A DNA stretch of 64,000 nucleotides from Chrysopilus asiliformis (GCA_964034945.1 OZ035963.1:40881090-40945089), one strand, 5' to 3'; numbered from the stretch's first letter, positions 21,638-32,607 are shown. Numbers and translations: made by a program. Notes: a model not told the origin generated them from the letters alone.

Positions 21638-22491
21638 GTTCACACCGACGCAAAATCACGTAATTTTGCGAAATGATTTAGATCTTAAACCAAAGTGTTC
21701 ACACAGAGGTTAAGGTAATTTTGCTTGACATTTCAACTACAGGATTGCTATGAATTTTAGTGTAGGATTGCTATGAATTTTAGTAATATGATGAATAATA
21801 TAATTCAAAACTTCGATGAAATATGTGCAAACAGAATTAGACACTTTAGAAGAAAATGGAAATTATCTGTAATGAAAATAAACAATTATTTTCCATTTCA
21901 TATTTAACTGCATCATAAACATGTCCATTTATTTATTTTTTCAGACCACAGGTTTACTACTATATCCTCTTCGCGTGCGGAACACGGCTTCTTTTTCTTA
22001 TATTTCCGTCTTTCCAATCCAGCACAAATCGCTACTCCGGAGGAAGACTGTCACAACTCAAAAAATGTCGAATTTGTACTAAAGGTGCGGAAGAGTGGTA
22101 AATATGGTATACTTTGTTGTAGAAGTTGTAGAAGAGTGTCACAATTGTAACTTAAGCAAAAGCTTGTTACTGTAGATATTTTCTAAATATCAAAAATACT
22201 AACACAAAATATCAGAATAACTTTAAAACGTCATTTCCCAAAATTTACAATTTTTGAGTTGTGACAGTCTTCCTCCGGAGTAGCGAAATGTCAAAACTGA
22301 TGTACTGAAGAGAGCTGAATAAGTGATGCAGGGTTGTATACATTGTTTTTGCTCGATTTCGTTCGTAATTTTGCATACTTTTAGTGATTTTGAAAACAGG
22401 ATAATGTACTGGAAATCTCGTGATTTCGAGCAAGATTTCGTTCAAAATTACGAAAATCTTCAAAATTACGTAATTTTGCGTCGGTGTAAAC
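21638..22491. mobile_element. TIR element inside the gag remnant
   Basis: Inverted ends sharing ACACCGACGCAAAAT and ACGTAATTTTG (left 21640-21670, right about 22460-22488). Gag coding lies on both sides. No transposase remains. I could not define a target duplication because the flanking AATACTA/TAGTATT is itself inverted. Confidence 0.65.
22030..22285. mobile_element. 256-bp nested MITE with 35-bp TIRs
   Basis: CGCTACTCCGGAGGAAGACT at the left continues to GTCACAACTCAAAAA, and the exact reverse complement ends at 22285. Short, non-coding, lying within the larger TIR element. Confidence 0.72.
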
Positions 22492-22570
22492 ATAGTATTA
22501 GTTAAAATTATGTTATGGCCTCTACTATTTAGTTGGTTACCATTCTGTTGGTAATCCATTCAGTTATTTT

Positions 22571-23118
22571 TATACCCGTATGGTGAAACCAAAGGGTATA
22601 TTAACTTTGCCTTACCATTTGTAACGCCAAGATCCCGTCATCGCACAAAAAAAATGAATTACACCAGTGTGTTTAGAATGATAAAAATATTTAATTTTTG
22701 CATGTCCGTCCGTCTGTCTGTCTGTCTGTCTGTGGCGCGGATTGCGGGCGCACGGATTGAGCTAGAGACTTGAAAGTTTGCGCAGATCCGTTTTTCGTAA
22801 AATGCGAGGCTAAGTTCGTTAATGGGCAAAAATGGGCCATTAGGGGGGGTACCCCCCATACGAACGAAATCGTTTTTTGCGAATATCTCAAAAACGGTGT
22901 ATCTTATCAAAAAAGTCCAAGAACAAAAGTTATTTAGGATATGATTCTACATAAAACTCCCATACATCAAAATCCGATTGGAATAAATTTTAAAAAATCT
23001 TATTGGAAAGTTTGACTTCAAAGTGGAATTTTGGTATAACTGTTCGAATTTTGATACGAATATCACCATACGGGTCTCCAATGATTGCCAGATTGGCAAT
23101 TATAGCTTTTGTTATGTT
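22571..23118 (+). mobile_element. HINE-A copy in the gag remnant
   Basis: Full-length member with the 5' end TATACCCGTATGGTG, (GTCY)n core at about 22704-22732, inverted subterminal repeat TCACCATACGGG, stem-loop ATTGCCAGATTGGCAAT and the end GTTATGTT. It interrupts an Asn/Gln-rich gag reading frame, which dates it after the gag insertion. Confidence 0.82.
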
Positions 23119-24120
23119 GTTGATTACCTTGGTAATCATTTCTAGGTTGATTACCCTGGTAACCATTCTTAATATTTAATTGGTTACTTTTGGAAATATT
23201 TTTTTTCATTTTTTTGGTTATTTTGATAATCATTATTTGGGTTGAAATTATTAGAACTTGAAATTATTAGGGAAAGTTGTAATTTCCCTTGGCGATTGAA
23301 AAGGTCTACTCTACTGACTTGTTCTATTAGTTACTCAAGACTTAAGTCTTGAGTAAGACCGATTTGGTTAAGTATGAACGTTTAAATGTTTTTAACCCAA
23401 TTTGTTCGTATCCGGTTTTATATTTGGGATATTTATTGGCTGGTGCTATAAATCTTTGAGTGTTATTATTTCAAGAGACTGGATCAACTGGTATGCCTTT
23501 CTTTGCAAACTTAAGGACGGCAAACAATCTCACGAATATTTTGTGTAAGTATCACTGTAATTCACTAATTCGGTTTTTATATTCGTTTCTCCGGAAAAGG
23601 TAGGAAAATAGAATTCCTCCAATGAGCTCAAGAATTTTATTTATGTGATCAGAATTTATGTTTGATTCTGAATTGTTCAGTATTATATATTTGAAGTGTT
23701 TTCAACTTCTGTTTCGGTAAATACGCTTTCTAATTCAGTTGAATTAAATTTAGAATTAGGAATATTTTCAACTTTTGGTTTGGGAGATGCACTTTGTAGT
23801 TCTCTTGAATTTGTATCTAACGGCCAATTTATTCACTAGGAGTTAAGCCGAGTTAATGAGTTAAGGGAGTTAGCTAACCTTATTTTCCATGAATTTCATT
23901 TATTCACGCTGAGTTAAGGTGAGTTAAGGAAAATTTAACTCGTTGAGTTAAGATAACTCGGAGTTTGCGTAACCTAGCTGACAAGGTGGGTTAAACCTTG
24001 TTAACTCAGAGTTTAGCCCAAAAAACATTTATTCATGGCATTTCGATATTCAAATGTCATTTTGTCAGTTCGATATCGGTTTTCTGAATTTTTGGACGTG
24101 AAAATTGTTTTGATCGGGAT

Positions 24121-24378
24121 ATGAATTTCATTTTGGAAGCAGACGCTCGTTTAATTTGGGTTGACAACGACGAAGAGGAATATTTAGGCAGAGAACGTCG
24201 CCAATATAAATTCCGCGTTCGGGTAAATATGGATTTTTGGGATGACCATGATTTTTTTTGTCGCTTCCGTTTGCGGGAGGAAACTGTTGCAACGATTCTG
24301 GAAATGATACGCTGGGCGACCGTGAATACTCAATGCAATGGTTTCCTCAAGTTGCATCATTTCCTCGGATTCATTTAG
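24121..24378 (+). pseudogene. PIF/Harbinger transposase (HARBI1-like) N-terminal fragment
   Basis: 85 residues. DDHDFFCRFRLREETVATIL resembles the start of HARBI1-type transposases, where a YRFRL-S-K-x-T-V helix precedes the DDE domain. The frame stops before any catalytic residue. An opposite-strand Myb/SANT-like fragment lies 140 bp away. PIF/Harbinger elements normally encode exactly these two proteins, so this looks like a collapsed element. The flank 23830-24050 is rich in GAGTTAAG-type repeats that may belong to its terminus. Confidence 0.6.
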
Positions 24379-24519
24379 TTTCTCTTTTGGCGTTAGTGCG
24401 CCTCCACCCGTCGTAGGTCCTTTTTCAAATTTTTATATTTATTTTTCAAATTATTTTCACCACGAAACTGTTGAGTTCATTGAAAAGTAAGACAAATAAG
24501 TAAAACCACGACACAATAA

Positions 24520-24720
24520 TTAAAAACGAAACGAAATACAAATACGTATCCCAGATACAGATATCGAATTGAATTCATTTGAAATTTTGTGCCAAACGGC
24601 TTTTTTGTCGACACCGGAATTGGTTTGACCGTTCTCCAAAATATTTTTGTAGTTAAGCGCCAAGCACAACAATAACTTTATTTCTTCCTGGTTGAAATTT
24701 CCGGATCGTTCCTTTTTCAC
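24520..24720 (-). pseudogene. Myb/SANT-like protein fragment of a Harbinger element
   Basis: 66 residues beginning MKKERSGNFNQEEIKLLLCL, then YKNILENGQTN and AVWHKISNEFNS. The pattern of an F-x-x-E-E start, a K-x-I-I-E-N loop and a W-x-x-I-x-x-x-F-N end is that of the Myb/SANT-like DNA-binding domain found in Harbinger accessory proteins and related insect regulators. The C-terminus is lost. Confidence 0.55.
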
Positions 24721-25186
24721 TTTTTTTCCATTTTCTTGATTCGATTTCTAAAGACGAAAATATTACTCAACACACGCGAGTTAAATGCCTGTTTCTCTTA
24801 TGGCTTTTAATTTGGGTTTCTAAATCTTTTAATTTCGATTTGAGATCTAAGTCTGTTTTATTTGCCTCTTCTTTTTTTTCGCAACCAATTTCTGATTGGA
24901 AAGGCTTTCTCATAAATTTAAATTCGGTTTACTCATTTTTTGTTTTAATAAGTTAACCTTACTCTCTGTTTCACGAACTGATTTGCATGCGATTCTCACT
25001 TTTTCAATCAACTTTCCATGAGGAAGGTTTATGTTTATCATAATCATGATTCTATAACAAAAGGAAGCCGAAAACTGATGATTTTAATTTTAATCGAATC
25101 TAATCAAATCGATCAACATAGTCATCCGAATGTTGTATTGCTTCATATTAAAGCTCTGAAGCGGGAAATTGAAAAGTACACTGATT
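24721..25186. other. Intergenic, no gene recognised
   Basis: AT-rich. The last 38 bases (AAAGCTCTGAAGCGGGAAAT, continuing TGAAAAGTACA) are repeated, diverged, at 26017-26048 on the far side of the next TIR element. Confidence 0.4.
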
Positions 25187-26011
25187 AAAGCAGGGAATAA
25201 ACGCTCACTCATGCCTTACAACATTTCATGTTGTCACGCCAATTTGAGCGTGTGTAGTGCTGACGGACAACAAAAACTCGTGTTGGCGATCATGATCGCC
25301 AAATATCAAACTATCTTTGATTTTTGTGGGCGTAGCTTAGGTTGGCCAACATGATCGCAGGTGTATTGCTGTGATGTAGGACATTCGTTCATTCTTGTGA
25401 AATTTTTGAACGAGTAACATCTGTTACAGTGAAAAAGTGAATTCAAGAAAACAATTAGAAGGGCAATAAAATAATAAAAATGGCTTCTTTGAAAGACAAA
25501 ACATTTTGGGAAGAATTTTTCGAAATGCTTCATCCTCATTTTGCAAATTCCAAATTCTCTATTACGACCTTATCTCCTTGAAAAGTTGGTAAGTCTCAAT
25601 TCACACGACAAGTTTTTTGATTCATCAATTACGGCTATTCTCTTTTAAACATCCACGAATCATTCACGGCCATTTACACGATGAATGTTTTGACGTGCGT
25701 CTTTTTGACGTTTATGAAAGTTTTTGCCGTAAATGAACATGAGCGAATACGAATGAGAGCAAAAGGGAATAGAGAAAACGGACTTGCAATAACTTTTGGT
25801 GAATCAAAAGTTGGTGATTGACCAACTTTTCGCCCTTCCTACATCTCGCCCTTCTTGCCATCGTTTGGCCGAGACGTGAATCAAAAAACTTATCGTGTGA
25901 ATCCGGACTAACGAATGAAGACTGACAGCATGATCGATACGTGTGTAGCAAAATCAACTTTTGGAGTGACAGCATGTTGTAGGGCATGCGTGAGCGTTTA
26001 TTCCCTGCTTT
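25187..26011. mobile_element. 825-bp TIR element, TA-flanked
   Basis: About 36-bp inverted ends: AAGCAGGGAATAAACGCTCA at the left with its complement ending CCCTGCTT at 26010, and continuing CATGCCTTACAACAT. TA lies on both sides. A second, smaller TIR element is nested at 25592-25912. No transposase recognised. Outside both ends there is a 30-bp imperfect direct repeat (25149 and 26017). Confidence 0.72.
25592..25912. mobile_element. Nested ~320-bp MITE
   Basis: Inverted arms sharing ATTCACACGA and AAGTTTTTTGATTCA (left 25595-25625, right about 25876-25905), inside the TA-flanked element. Confidence 0.65.
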
Positions 26012-27933
26012 ACACTAAAGCTATGAGGCGGGGATATTGAAAAGCACATCCAATTTGCGACGCATCAACATACGATACGAAGAGAAAAATCATGGAAAAA
26101 GTGAGCTTTTTTCCCCTACATTCAGCAAAAAGTACACAAAGAAGGAAAAGTGAAAAACGATACGTTCTTCTCAGTGCATCGCATTTGCCTTCTGCACCGT
26201 CATTGTATTTGGTATAATAATTTCGCTGGACAAAATAAACACGCCAAAAAAAATATTGCAAGTATATAGCCAAAATATTTCACGAGCAAATTAAGTTCAT
26301 AGGTTTAAAATTTGGCAGCATTTTGCTTTCACAAAAGGGTTGGTTAATGGCCAAAATCGTACTATTAAAATCAACATATGTTGCGAAATAAATGCAAAAA
26401 CCTTTTAGTGACCGGCGCTATGGTATTTCGCCCTATTCCCTTTCTCCTAAACAAATGGAAAAATTGTTTGCGATTTTCGTGAAAACAGTGCGTCAAATCG
26501 AAAAATTTATGAAAAGTATAATTTTGCTATACATCAAAATAATTTTGAAAAAAAAATATTTTTTTTCATACTAAAAAGTTTGTTATTGCTCGAGCAACGC
26601 CCCGGGTATTTGCAAGCCAGTTTGAATTAAAAGACAAAGTAGAAAAAATAAATACGTAATCATTAATTTTAAATGCAGGTATTTGATTGCATTTAATCTA
26701 AAATTATTTTTCATGAAAAATATTAAAAACAAAAACCAAATCCGTTAATTTGACTGTCTGACAGAGAGCACTCTCCTACTTCATGCAGTCAAAACAAATA
26801 ATCGAGCATTTGTTTCGAATGTATCGGCTGTTAATCATGGCTATTAACAATGGCGAATAAAAAAGAGAACGAGAGAGAATCAGTAAAGCCGTTGGCGGAA
26901 CACAAAAAATACTTTTTTTTTTAATTTTTATTCATGCACAATATCAAAGATGACGATATAGTTTTCCTGATAATTGTGCCCCTTTTGAACACGATATTAA
27001 AAGCCTTTCCGTTGTTTTTTTTTCATCTATCAGAATGTAAAAAATTAAAAGGTTAATATCTTATTCCAGAAATTAGTTTCAACTATTTTTTGTTTGAGCA
27101 AATTTTTTCAGATTTTTTTTTTCAAAAACCATTTTTTTGCAAAGTATTACGAAGCAAGTGTTTTTTTTTGAGTTATTACTATCATATTTACCAAAAGAAT
27201 TCATTCGTTTGAAGTTTTTGGTCTAAAAATAATCAAATTTCAGTAATTTTATGTTACTCGTATATTTTCAATAAAAAATCAAATAAAATATTTCCACCTT
27301 GAAATGATTAAGTGCTACCAGAGATAAACATTTATACGTCCCATCAACATACACTAATAATAAAGAAAAGAGATAACAAACAAAAAAAAAGGTTACTTAT
27401 GCTCTTGAAAATTTTTCACAAACAACAATTTAATAAATAAATAAGACACACGATTAAAATAAATAATTAAATAAATTAACAACTATCATCGTAGCGTCCG
27501 TCCTTGTCACACGTTTAAAATCAAATATTATTACAGTTGTTATAGCCGTTACTGTTTGTATTTCTTTCTAATAGGGCACAATAAGTGTGGTTAATGTTCT
27601 CAGTGTCTGTTCTTCTATTAATTGAATTTTTTGTACTGTATATGTGTAAAGCTTTTAATGCCTATCTCTTACTGAAGTTATTTTCTTTGCATAATATTTT
27701 TATGTTATCAAAGTCATGGAAATGTTTTAAATTAATACAATGCTCGGCTAACGCCGTTTTATTATTCGACTTAGATTTGATGTCTGAAATCAGACCGAGC
27801 TAAACTAGAAACTTGCTTCTTATCACATGACTTCATTTTACAGTAAATCACAAAAAATGAACACCGGTAAACGCCGGATATCTTGCTGCGTCCCGCGAAC
27901 GCAGAAATGTGGTGTCAGAAATGGGGATGGTTT
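26012..27933. other. Intergenic, no gene recognised
   Basis: About 1.9 kb of very AT-rich DNA with many homopolymers. Open frames here are short and show no recognisable domain. Confidence 0.4.
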
Positions 27934-28163
27934 TTATACCCGTATGGTGAAACCAAAGGGTATATTATCTTTGCCTTACCGTTTGTAACGCCAAGATCCC
28001 GTCATCACACACAAAAATGAATTACACCAGTGTGTTTAGAATGATAAAAATAATTAATTTTTGCATGTCCGTCCGTCCGTCTGTGGCGCGGATAGCGGGC
28101 GCACGGATTTAGCTACAGACTTGAAATTTTGCCAGATCGGTTTTTCGTAAAATGCGAGGCCAA

Positions 28164-28483
28164 GTGTCGTGGATGGCTCAGTCAAGTGCTTGCCTTGTGA
28201 TCCAAAGAGCATTGGTTCAAATCCCACTCAGGGCAACTCGGTTTGAATTTAGAACTTATCATGGACCTAAACACGGATCAGTTTGGTCATTGCCTCCCGC
28301 CGCCTGAATACTCCTCCAACCTCTGTAACTGGACACAATGGTCGATAAGGCCATGTACTGTCGCGCCAAGTCTTCGTTGCAGTGGGATATGCGGAGTATT
28401 CAGAGTGTGAATGGATTGTATGAATGGTTGAATGAATGTTGTCTTGAGGTGTGCTTCGGCATTAGAGGCAAAAAAAAGAAAAT
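28164..28483 (+). mobile_element. tRNA-derived SINE
   Basis: Begins GTGTCGTGGATGGCTCAGTC with a good RNA polymerase III A box (TGGCTCAGTCAAG) and, about 40 bp later, a B box (GGTTCAAATCC at 28214). A tRNA-unrelated body follows, ending in an A-rich tail at about 28469-28483. No other copy in this window. It would be transcribed from its internal promoter and mobilised by a LINE. I could not settle the target duplication. Confidence 0.8.
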
Positions 28484-28766
28484 TGGCAAAGATGGGCTAA
28501 AATGGGCAAAAATGCACCCCCATACGAACGAAAACGTTTTTTGCGAATATCTCAAAAGCGGTGCATCTTATCAAAGACGTGCAAGAACAAAAGTTATTTA
28601 GGGTATGATTCTACATAAAACTCCCATACATCAAAATCCGATAGGAATAAGTTTAAAAAAATTTTATTGGAAAGTTTGACTTCAAAGTGGAGTTTTGGTA
28701 CAACTGCTCGAATTATGATACGAATATCACCATACGGGTTTTCAATAATTGCCAGATTGGCAATTA

Positions 28767-29699
28767 GGGTCAAGGGGGGTTATTGTAAACGATTTTCACT
28801 TTTTTGATATCTTTTCAACTTTGTAATGGTTTTTTTTAAATTAAATCACTAACAGCGGAGTTTTGATATATTATGTTAAAATTTGTTGTCTATTTATTGC
28901 CCATTCCATGTGATTTCAAAATGATAGGTCCTTAATTTTTTACAAAATTGGATGTTTACTTTTACCCCTATATTTTTTTTCAAATTTTTGAAAAATGGGG
29001 TAAAGGTGAACACCTTTTTTTTATCCTTTTTTTATATACGTATCTGCGCAAAATTTCAAGTCTCTAGCTCAATCCGTGCGCCCGCACTCCGCGCCGCACA
29101 CACACGGACGGACGGACATGCAGAAGTTAATTTTTTTTTGTCATTCTAAACATACTGGCATAATTCATTTTTGTGTGTGATGACAGGATGTTGGCGTTAC
29201 AAACAGCAAGGCAAAGTTAATATACCCTTTGGTTTCACCATACGGGTATAAAAAGGGTGATTACATTTGCCAGAAATTGTTCACATTAACCCCATTATAG
29301 TGTTTACATTTGGACATGAGGTTAAAAATTAGGGGGTAAATGTAAACAGACAATAACTTTTTACAGTTTGTTTATAGACAAAAATTAACATATATAACCG
29401 ATCTCAAAGAATATCTTTTGTTCGTATATAAAGTGAAACATACATACTTTCTTTTAAAAATCACTTCAAAAGTAATTCTTTTCACTCTTAGAAAAACTGA
29501 AATCACACTAAAAAGAAGCACTTTTTTTGACAGCTCATACACAACGAACCCTCTCTTAGATCTATTGTGCCACGTGTCCGCAGTGAGATAAAAGATCAAT
29601 TTTTAATATATTGTCTAGATAAGCTAAGAAGGAATAGCAGTTTGGGGACAACCAATAGTGTTTACAATGACCCCTGTTTACATTTACCCACTTTGACCC
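28767..29699. mobile_element. 930-bp TA-flanked MITE, copy 2
   Basis: Same termini (GGGTCAAGG / CTTTGACCC) and near-identical sequence to 15258-16187. It is inserted at a TA within the end of a HINE-A copy, and the TA is duplicated at 28765-28766 and 29700-29701. It contains the same internal HINE-A piece in reverse orientation (about 29040-29251). Confidence 0.87.
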
Positions 29700-29717
29700 T
29701 ATAGCTTTTGTTATGTT

Positions 29718-30616
29718 TCATTTTTCCGTTTAAAAAGGGGTGAAATTTAACTTATTTTACATCTTTCAATGATTGCAAGAACGAAAATTGGAAGAAAAAT
29801 CAAAACCGAAATTAACGCGACACGTCTCCCATCGAATCAAAACAACTAAAAAAGGCAATCCGCAGCATTGCCGAGTCCAATTTTTTTTGTTGTATTGACT
29901 TATTTCAGAGGCGGGAAATTTAAAAATTGAAATTTTTTGTGACCACCATCTAACAACTTGCCTTCAGTAAAAACAAACGTCAACTATATGTTGAACAACC
30001 CAAAAGCTAAAAACGTTATCAAACTCACCTGAATTCAAAGATTTTTGTGAAAAAAATCGCAATTATGCAGAACAATCCTACTTTATTTGTCAATACAGGA
30101 AACCACTCTTAACTGGATTACTCCGCTCCCACTGCGTTATTAATTTCCTAACTTTTTTTACAAACTCCAACCTGTCTACATCGAATCATGAAAGGAAATC
30201 TAAATTTCATAGTTAATTTAGATCAAAACAGCTGGCTCTTCTCTTTTCACAGTTTCTGCAACGACACTCATTTCCCTGTAAAATTAAACTTCAGTGGAAT
30301 TCTGACTCTACTCAAGCCTTGTAACTTTCAAATCATAAATATGGAACTACCTTTTTGTTTAAAAAGGATCCATTATTTAAATACAATACAATCTGACCAA
30401 TATAAGCTATTTTTTTAACCCTAATCCGCACACCTGGTGACTTTGAGTCACCGTTTCAGTTTTGAGAGTGATTGTTACGAATGTTAGAAAAGTTATTGCA
30501 TTCATGCTGCTTGATTTTGTTTTTTTATGCCAACACTATTTAAAAACGAAAAAAAAAAATTAAAATTTTTTTACTACAACAATAATATTTCGCTTTTATG
30601 AAATTCACCCTTACCT
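29718..30616. other. Intergenic with a stray MITE terminus
   Basis: No gene recognised. 30420-30462 (CTAATCCGCACACCTGGTGA, then CTTTGAGTCACCG) is a diverged copy of the terminus of the TTAA-flanked element at 31027. Confidence 0.4.
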
Positions 30617-31023
30617 CTGGAGCCCAATGAACGCAACGCAACTAAAACGCAGAAACTGTCACGCAGCGCAACATTTCAGCGGGAGAGCCCAATAGAGTCT
30701 CGTGAAGTAGTACAAGTGACGTAATATAAAGTGGTATAAAGTTGGCAAAATTACAAAAATGGATAATTTTGAAGCGATAATTTGCTTTGTTGGTCTTTAT
30801 CTTTGTTATTTGTTGTTTTTTGCACTAAGGCTATCAATTTTTCCTCGAACAACATTTCCCTAACCTTACTTTATGAACTGTCAACGCCGAATTCTGCGGC
30901 AAAGTTAGAAGTTTGCAAACTTTTGCGTTGTAGATGCGTTCACTGTGCTCACTTCAAATGATTTATATGGAACAAACTTGTAAGTGACAGTTTCTGCGTT
31001 CGCGTTGCGTTCTTGGGCTCCAG
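30617..31023. mobile_element. ~407-bp TIR element
   Basis: Ends CTGGAGCCCAATGAACGCAA and its near-complement ending GGGCTCCAG at 31023; both arms continue into ACGCAGAAACTGTCAC, giving about 45-bp imperfect TIRs. Non-coding. It lies against the next element with only 3 bp between. Confidence 0.7.
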
Positions 31024-31026
31024 GCA

Positions 31027-31405
31027 TTAATCCACGCAGGCGGTGACTTACAGTCACCGTAACGGTTTTACCAGCAAAGAAAGGTTATTTTGGTATCCCT
31101 TTGCTTCTGTTTGGCAAAATATCGGACCGTAGTAGGGGATTATAACTGTAGCATTTCCCAAAAGTTGCTTCCTGTGTCCCCAGTTGCTTCCTGTGTCCCC
31201 ATTGCTAAGGTCGCGCTTTGAAGCAAATATGTGCAAATACAAAAAAAAATGTTTGTAACGAAACTTTTTGAAAATCTATTTTATGCTACAATTATAAAGA
31301 GTACGAATTATGTACATATATATAAATAAATATTATTAACTGAATTAAAAAATGCAAACTTTTTTTTCGGCATGGTGACTGTGAGTCACCGCCTGCGTGG
31401 ATTAA
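31027..31405. mobile_element. ~379-bp TTAA-flanked MITE with hairpin termini
   Basis: TIRs of about 32 bp, TTAATCCACGCAGGCGGTGA at the left and the complement at the right. TTAA at both ends suggests a piggyBac-like 4-bp target, or a TTA/TAA target of Harbinger type. Each TIR contains its own small palindrome (GGTGACT-N3-AGTCACC), so both ends can form hairpins. A lone related terminus is at 30420. Confidence 0.68.
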
Positions 31406-31431
31406 GGACAAAAAAAAAATTTTTTTTTTAA

Positions 31432-31660
31432 AAAAAAGCTTTTATTAAAAAAAAATGCACTAAAAACAAAAAAATAATTTTCTGGACGCTGTGTATCACA
31501 AATATAAAAGCTTTTAAAAAGCGAGATAAATGTTTATTTTATTGTTTTATGCTTTAACTCGCTTTTTAAAAGCTTTTATATTTGTGATACACAGCGTCCA
31601 GAAAATTCTTTTTTTCTTTTTAGTGCATTTTTTTAAATAAAAGCTTTTTTTAAAAAAAAA
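31432..31660. repeat. Palindrome of the palindrome/121-bp family, copy 1
   Basis: Arms 31437-31530 and about 31560-31655 are reverse complements, sharing AAAAGCTTTTATATTTGTGA, TACACAGCGTCCAGAAAAT and TTTTTAGTGCATTTTTT. The same palindrome, diverged, is at 43985-44225, and one arm is at 62865-62990. In two of the three places the 121-bp repeat lies next to it. Confidence 0.82.
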
Positions 31661-31729
31661 TTTTTTATTTTTTTTTATTTTGTTCTTTTTAGTCTTCGAA
31701 TATATAGCTTTACATTTGAGATGTCCTTA

Positions 31730-32345
31730 CAGGCTTTTTAACTTGAGAATCGTATTCAGCGAACCCCAAAACCCGCAGAATATATTTTTTCCCGGAACAA
31801 TTGAGAAAAAGGATAATCACGTTATCCTTACAGGACATTCCGTTATCCTTAAAGACTTTTTAATGACAGATTCGGATTCAGCGACCCCAAAAACCCCAGA
31901 ATAGATTTTTTTCCGGAAAATTTGGAGAAAAGGATAATCACGTTATCCTTACAGGACCTTCCGTTATCCTTACAGACTTTTTAATGACAGATTCGGATTC
32001 AGCGACCCCAAAAACCCCCAGGATAGATTTTTTTCCGGAAAATTTGGAGAAAAGGATAATCACGTTATCCTTACAGGACCTTCCGTTATCCTTACAGACT
32101 TTTTGATGACAGATTCGGATTCCGCGACCCCAAAAACCCCCAGAATAGATTTTTTCCGGAAAATTTGGAGAAAAGGATAATCACGTTATCCTTACAGGAC
32201 CTTCCGTTATCCTTACTGACTTTTTAATGACAGATTCGGATTCAGCGATCCCAAAAACCCCCAGGAAAGATTTTTTTCCGGAAAATTTGGAGAAAAGGAT
32301 AATCACGTTATCCTTACAGGACCTTCCGTTATCCTTACAAGGACA
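31730..32345 (+). repeat. 121-bp tandem repeat array
   Basis: About five units; GACTTTTTAATGACAG starts at 31854, 31975, 32097 (T-to-G variant) and 32218, giving a period of 121-122. Each unit contains GGATAATCACGTTATCC, which is itself nearly palindromic. After the array comes a tail with CAGACAGACAGACACGAAGG at about 32458-32478, matching the other end of the 43.4-kb copy. Open frames through it have no recognisable protein. Confidence 0.88.
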
Positions 32346-32607
32346 AAGTAGTGAAAATATTGTATTGTCATCGGACTTATATAAGTGTGCAAAATTTCAA
32401 GTCAATCGGACAAGTGGAAGTGGGTCAAAATTGGGTTGCAAGATTTGATCTGACAAACAGACAGACAGACACGAAGGCAAGCTAAATAAAAGCTTTTAAT
32501 TAGCCTGAGCTGATTAGGGTTAATGATCCGATCAGAGATCCGGATTAACTCTCATACAAATTCGTAACCCAAGTCTTATCGGGATCATGATCTGATTTGC
32601 TTTCTGA

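Larger units (their letters stand above)
21428..23830 (-). pseudogene. Decayed retrotransposon gag with zinc knuckle, broken by insertions
   Basis: The piece 21643-21428 contains a CCHC knuckle, CYRCGKPNHTSREC, the nucleic-acid-binding motif of retrotransposon gag. Upstream on the minus strand, Asn/Gln-rich coding (YQQNGNQLNSRGHN at about 22558-22510, and YQGNQPRNDYQGNQ at about 23165-23120) continues the same protein, separated by a TIR element (21638-22491) and a HINE-A copy (22571-23118). Farther upstream to about 23830 the frame is full of stops. Probably a Ty3- or Copia-type gag; no pol is attached, so the family cannot be settled. Confidence 0.65.
27934..29717 (+). mobile_element. HINE-A copy carrying a SINE and a MITE
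   Basis: Starts TTATACCCGTATGGTGAAAC and ends TAGCTTTTGTTATGTT at 29717. A tRNA-derived SINE (28164-28483) interrupts the region after the GTCY core, which is short here (GTCCGTCCGTCCGTC). The TA-flanked MITE (28767-29699) sits between the 3' stem-loop and the terminal TAGCTTTTG. The stem-loop ATTGCCAGATTGGCAAT is intact just before the MITE, at about 28749-28765. Confidence 0.83.

Noticed and set aside
22245..22559. 104-codon minus-strand frame as a gene
   Set aside because: Only its first 17 or so residues are gag; the rest is the TIR element.
31730..32345. Possible CRISPR or protein-coding array from the 121-bp repeat
   Set aside because: No unique spacers; the open frames lie within single units and encode no recognisable protein.
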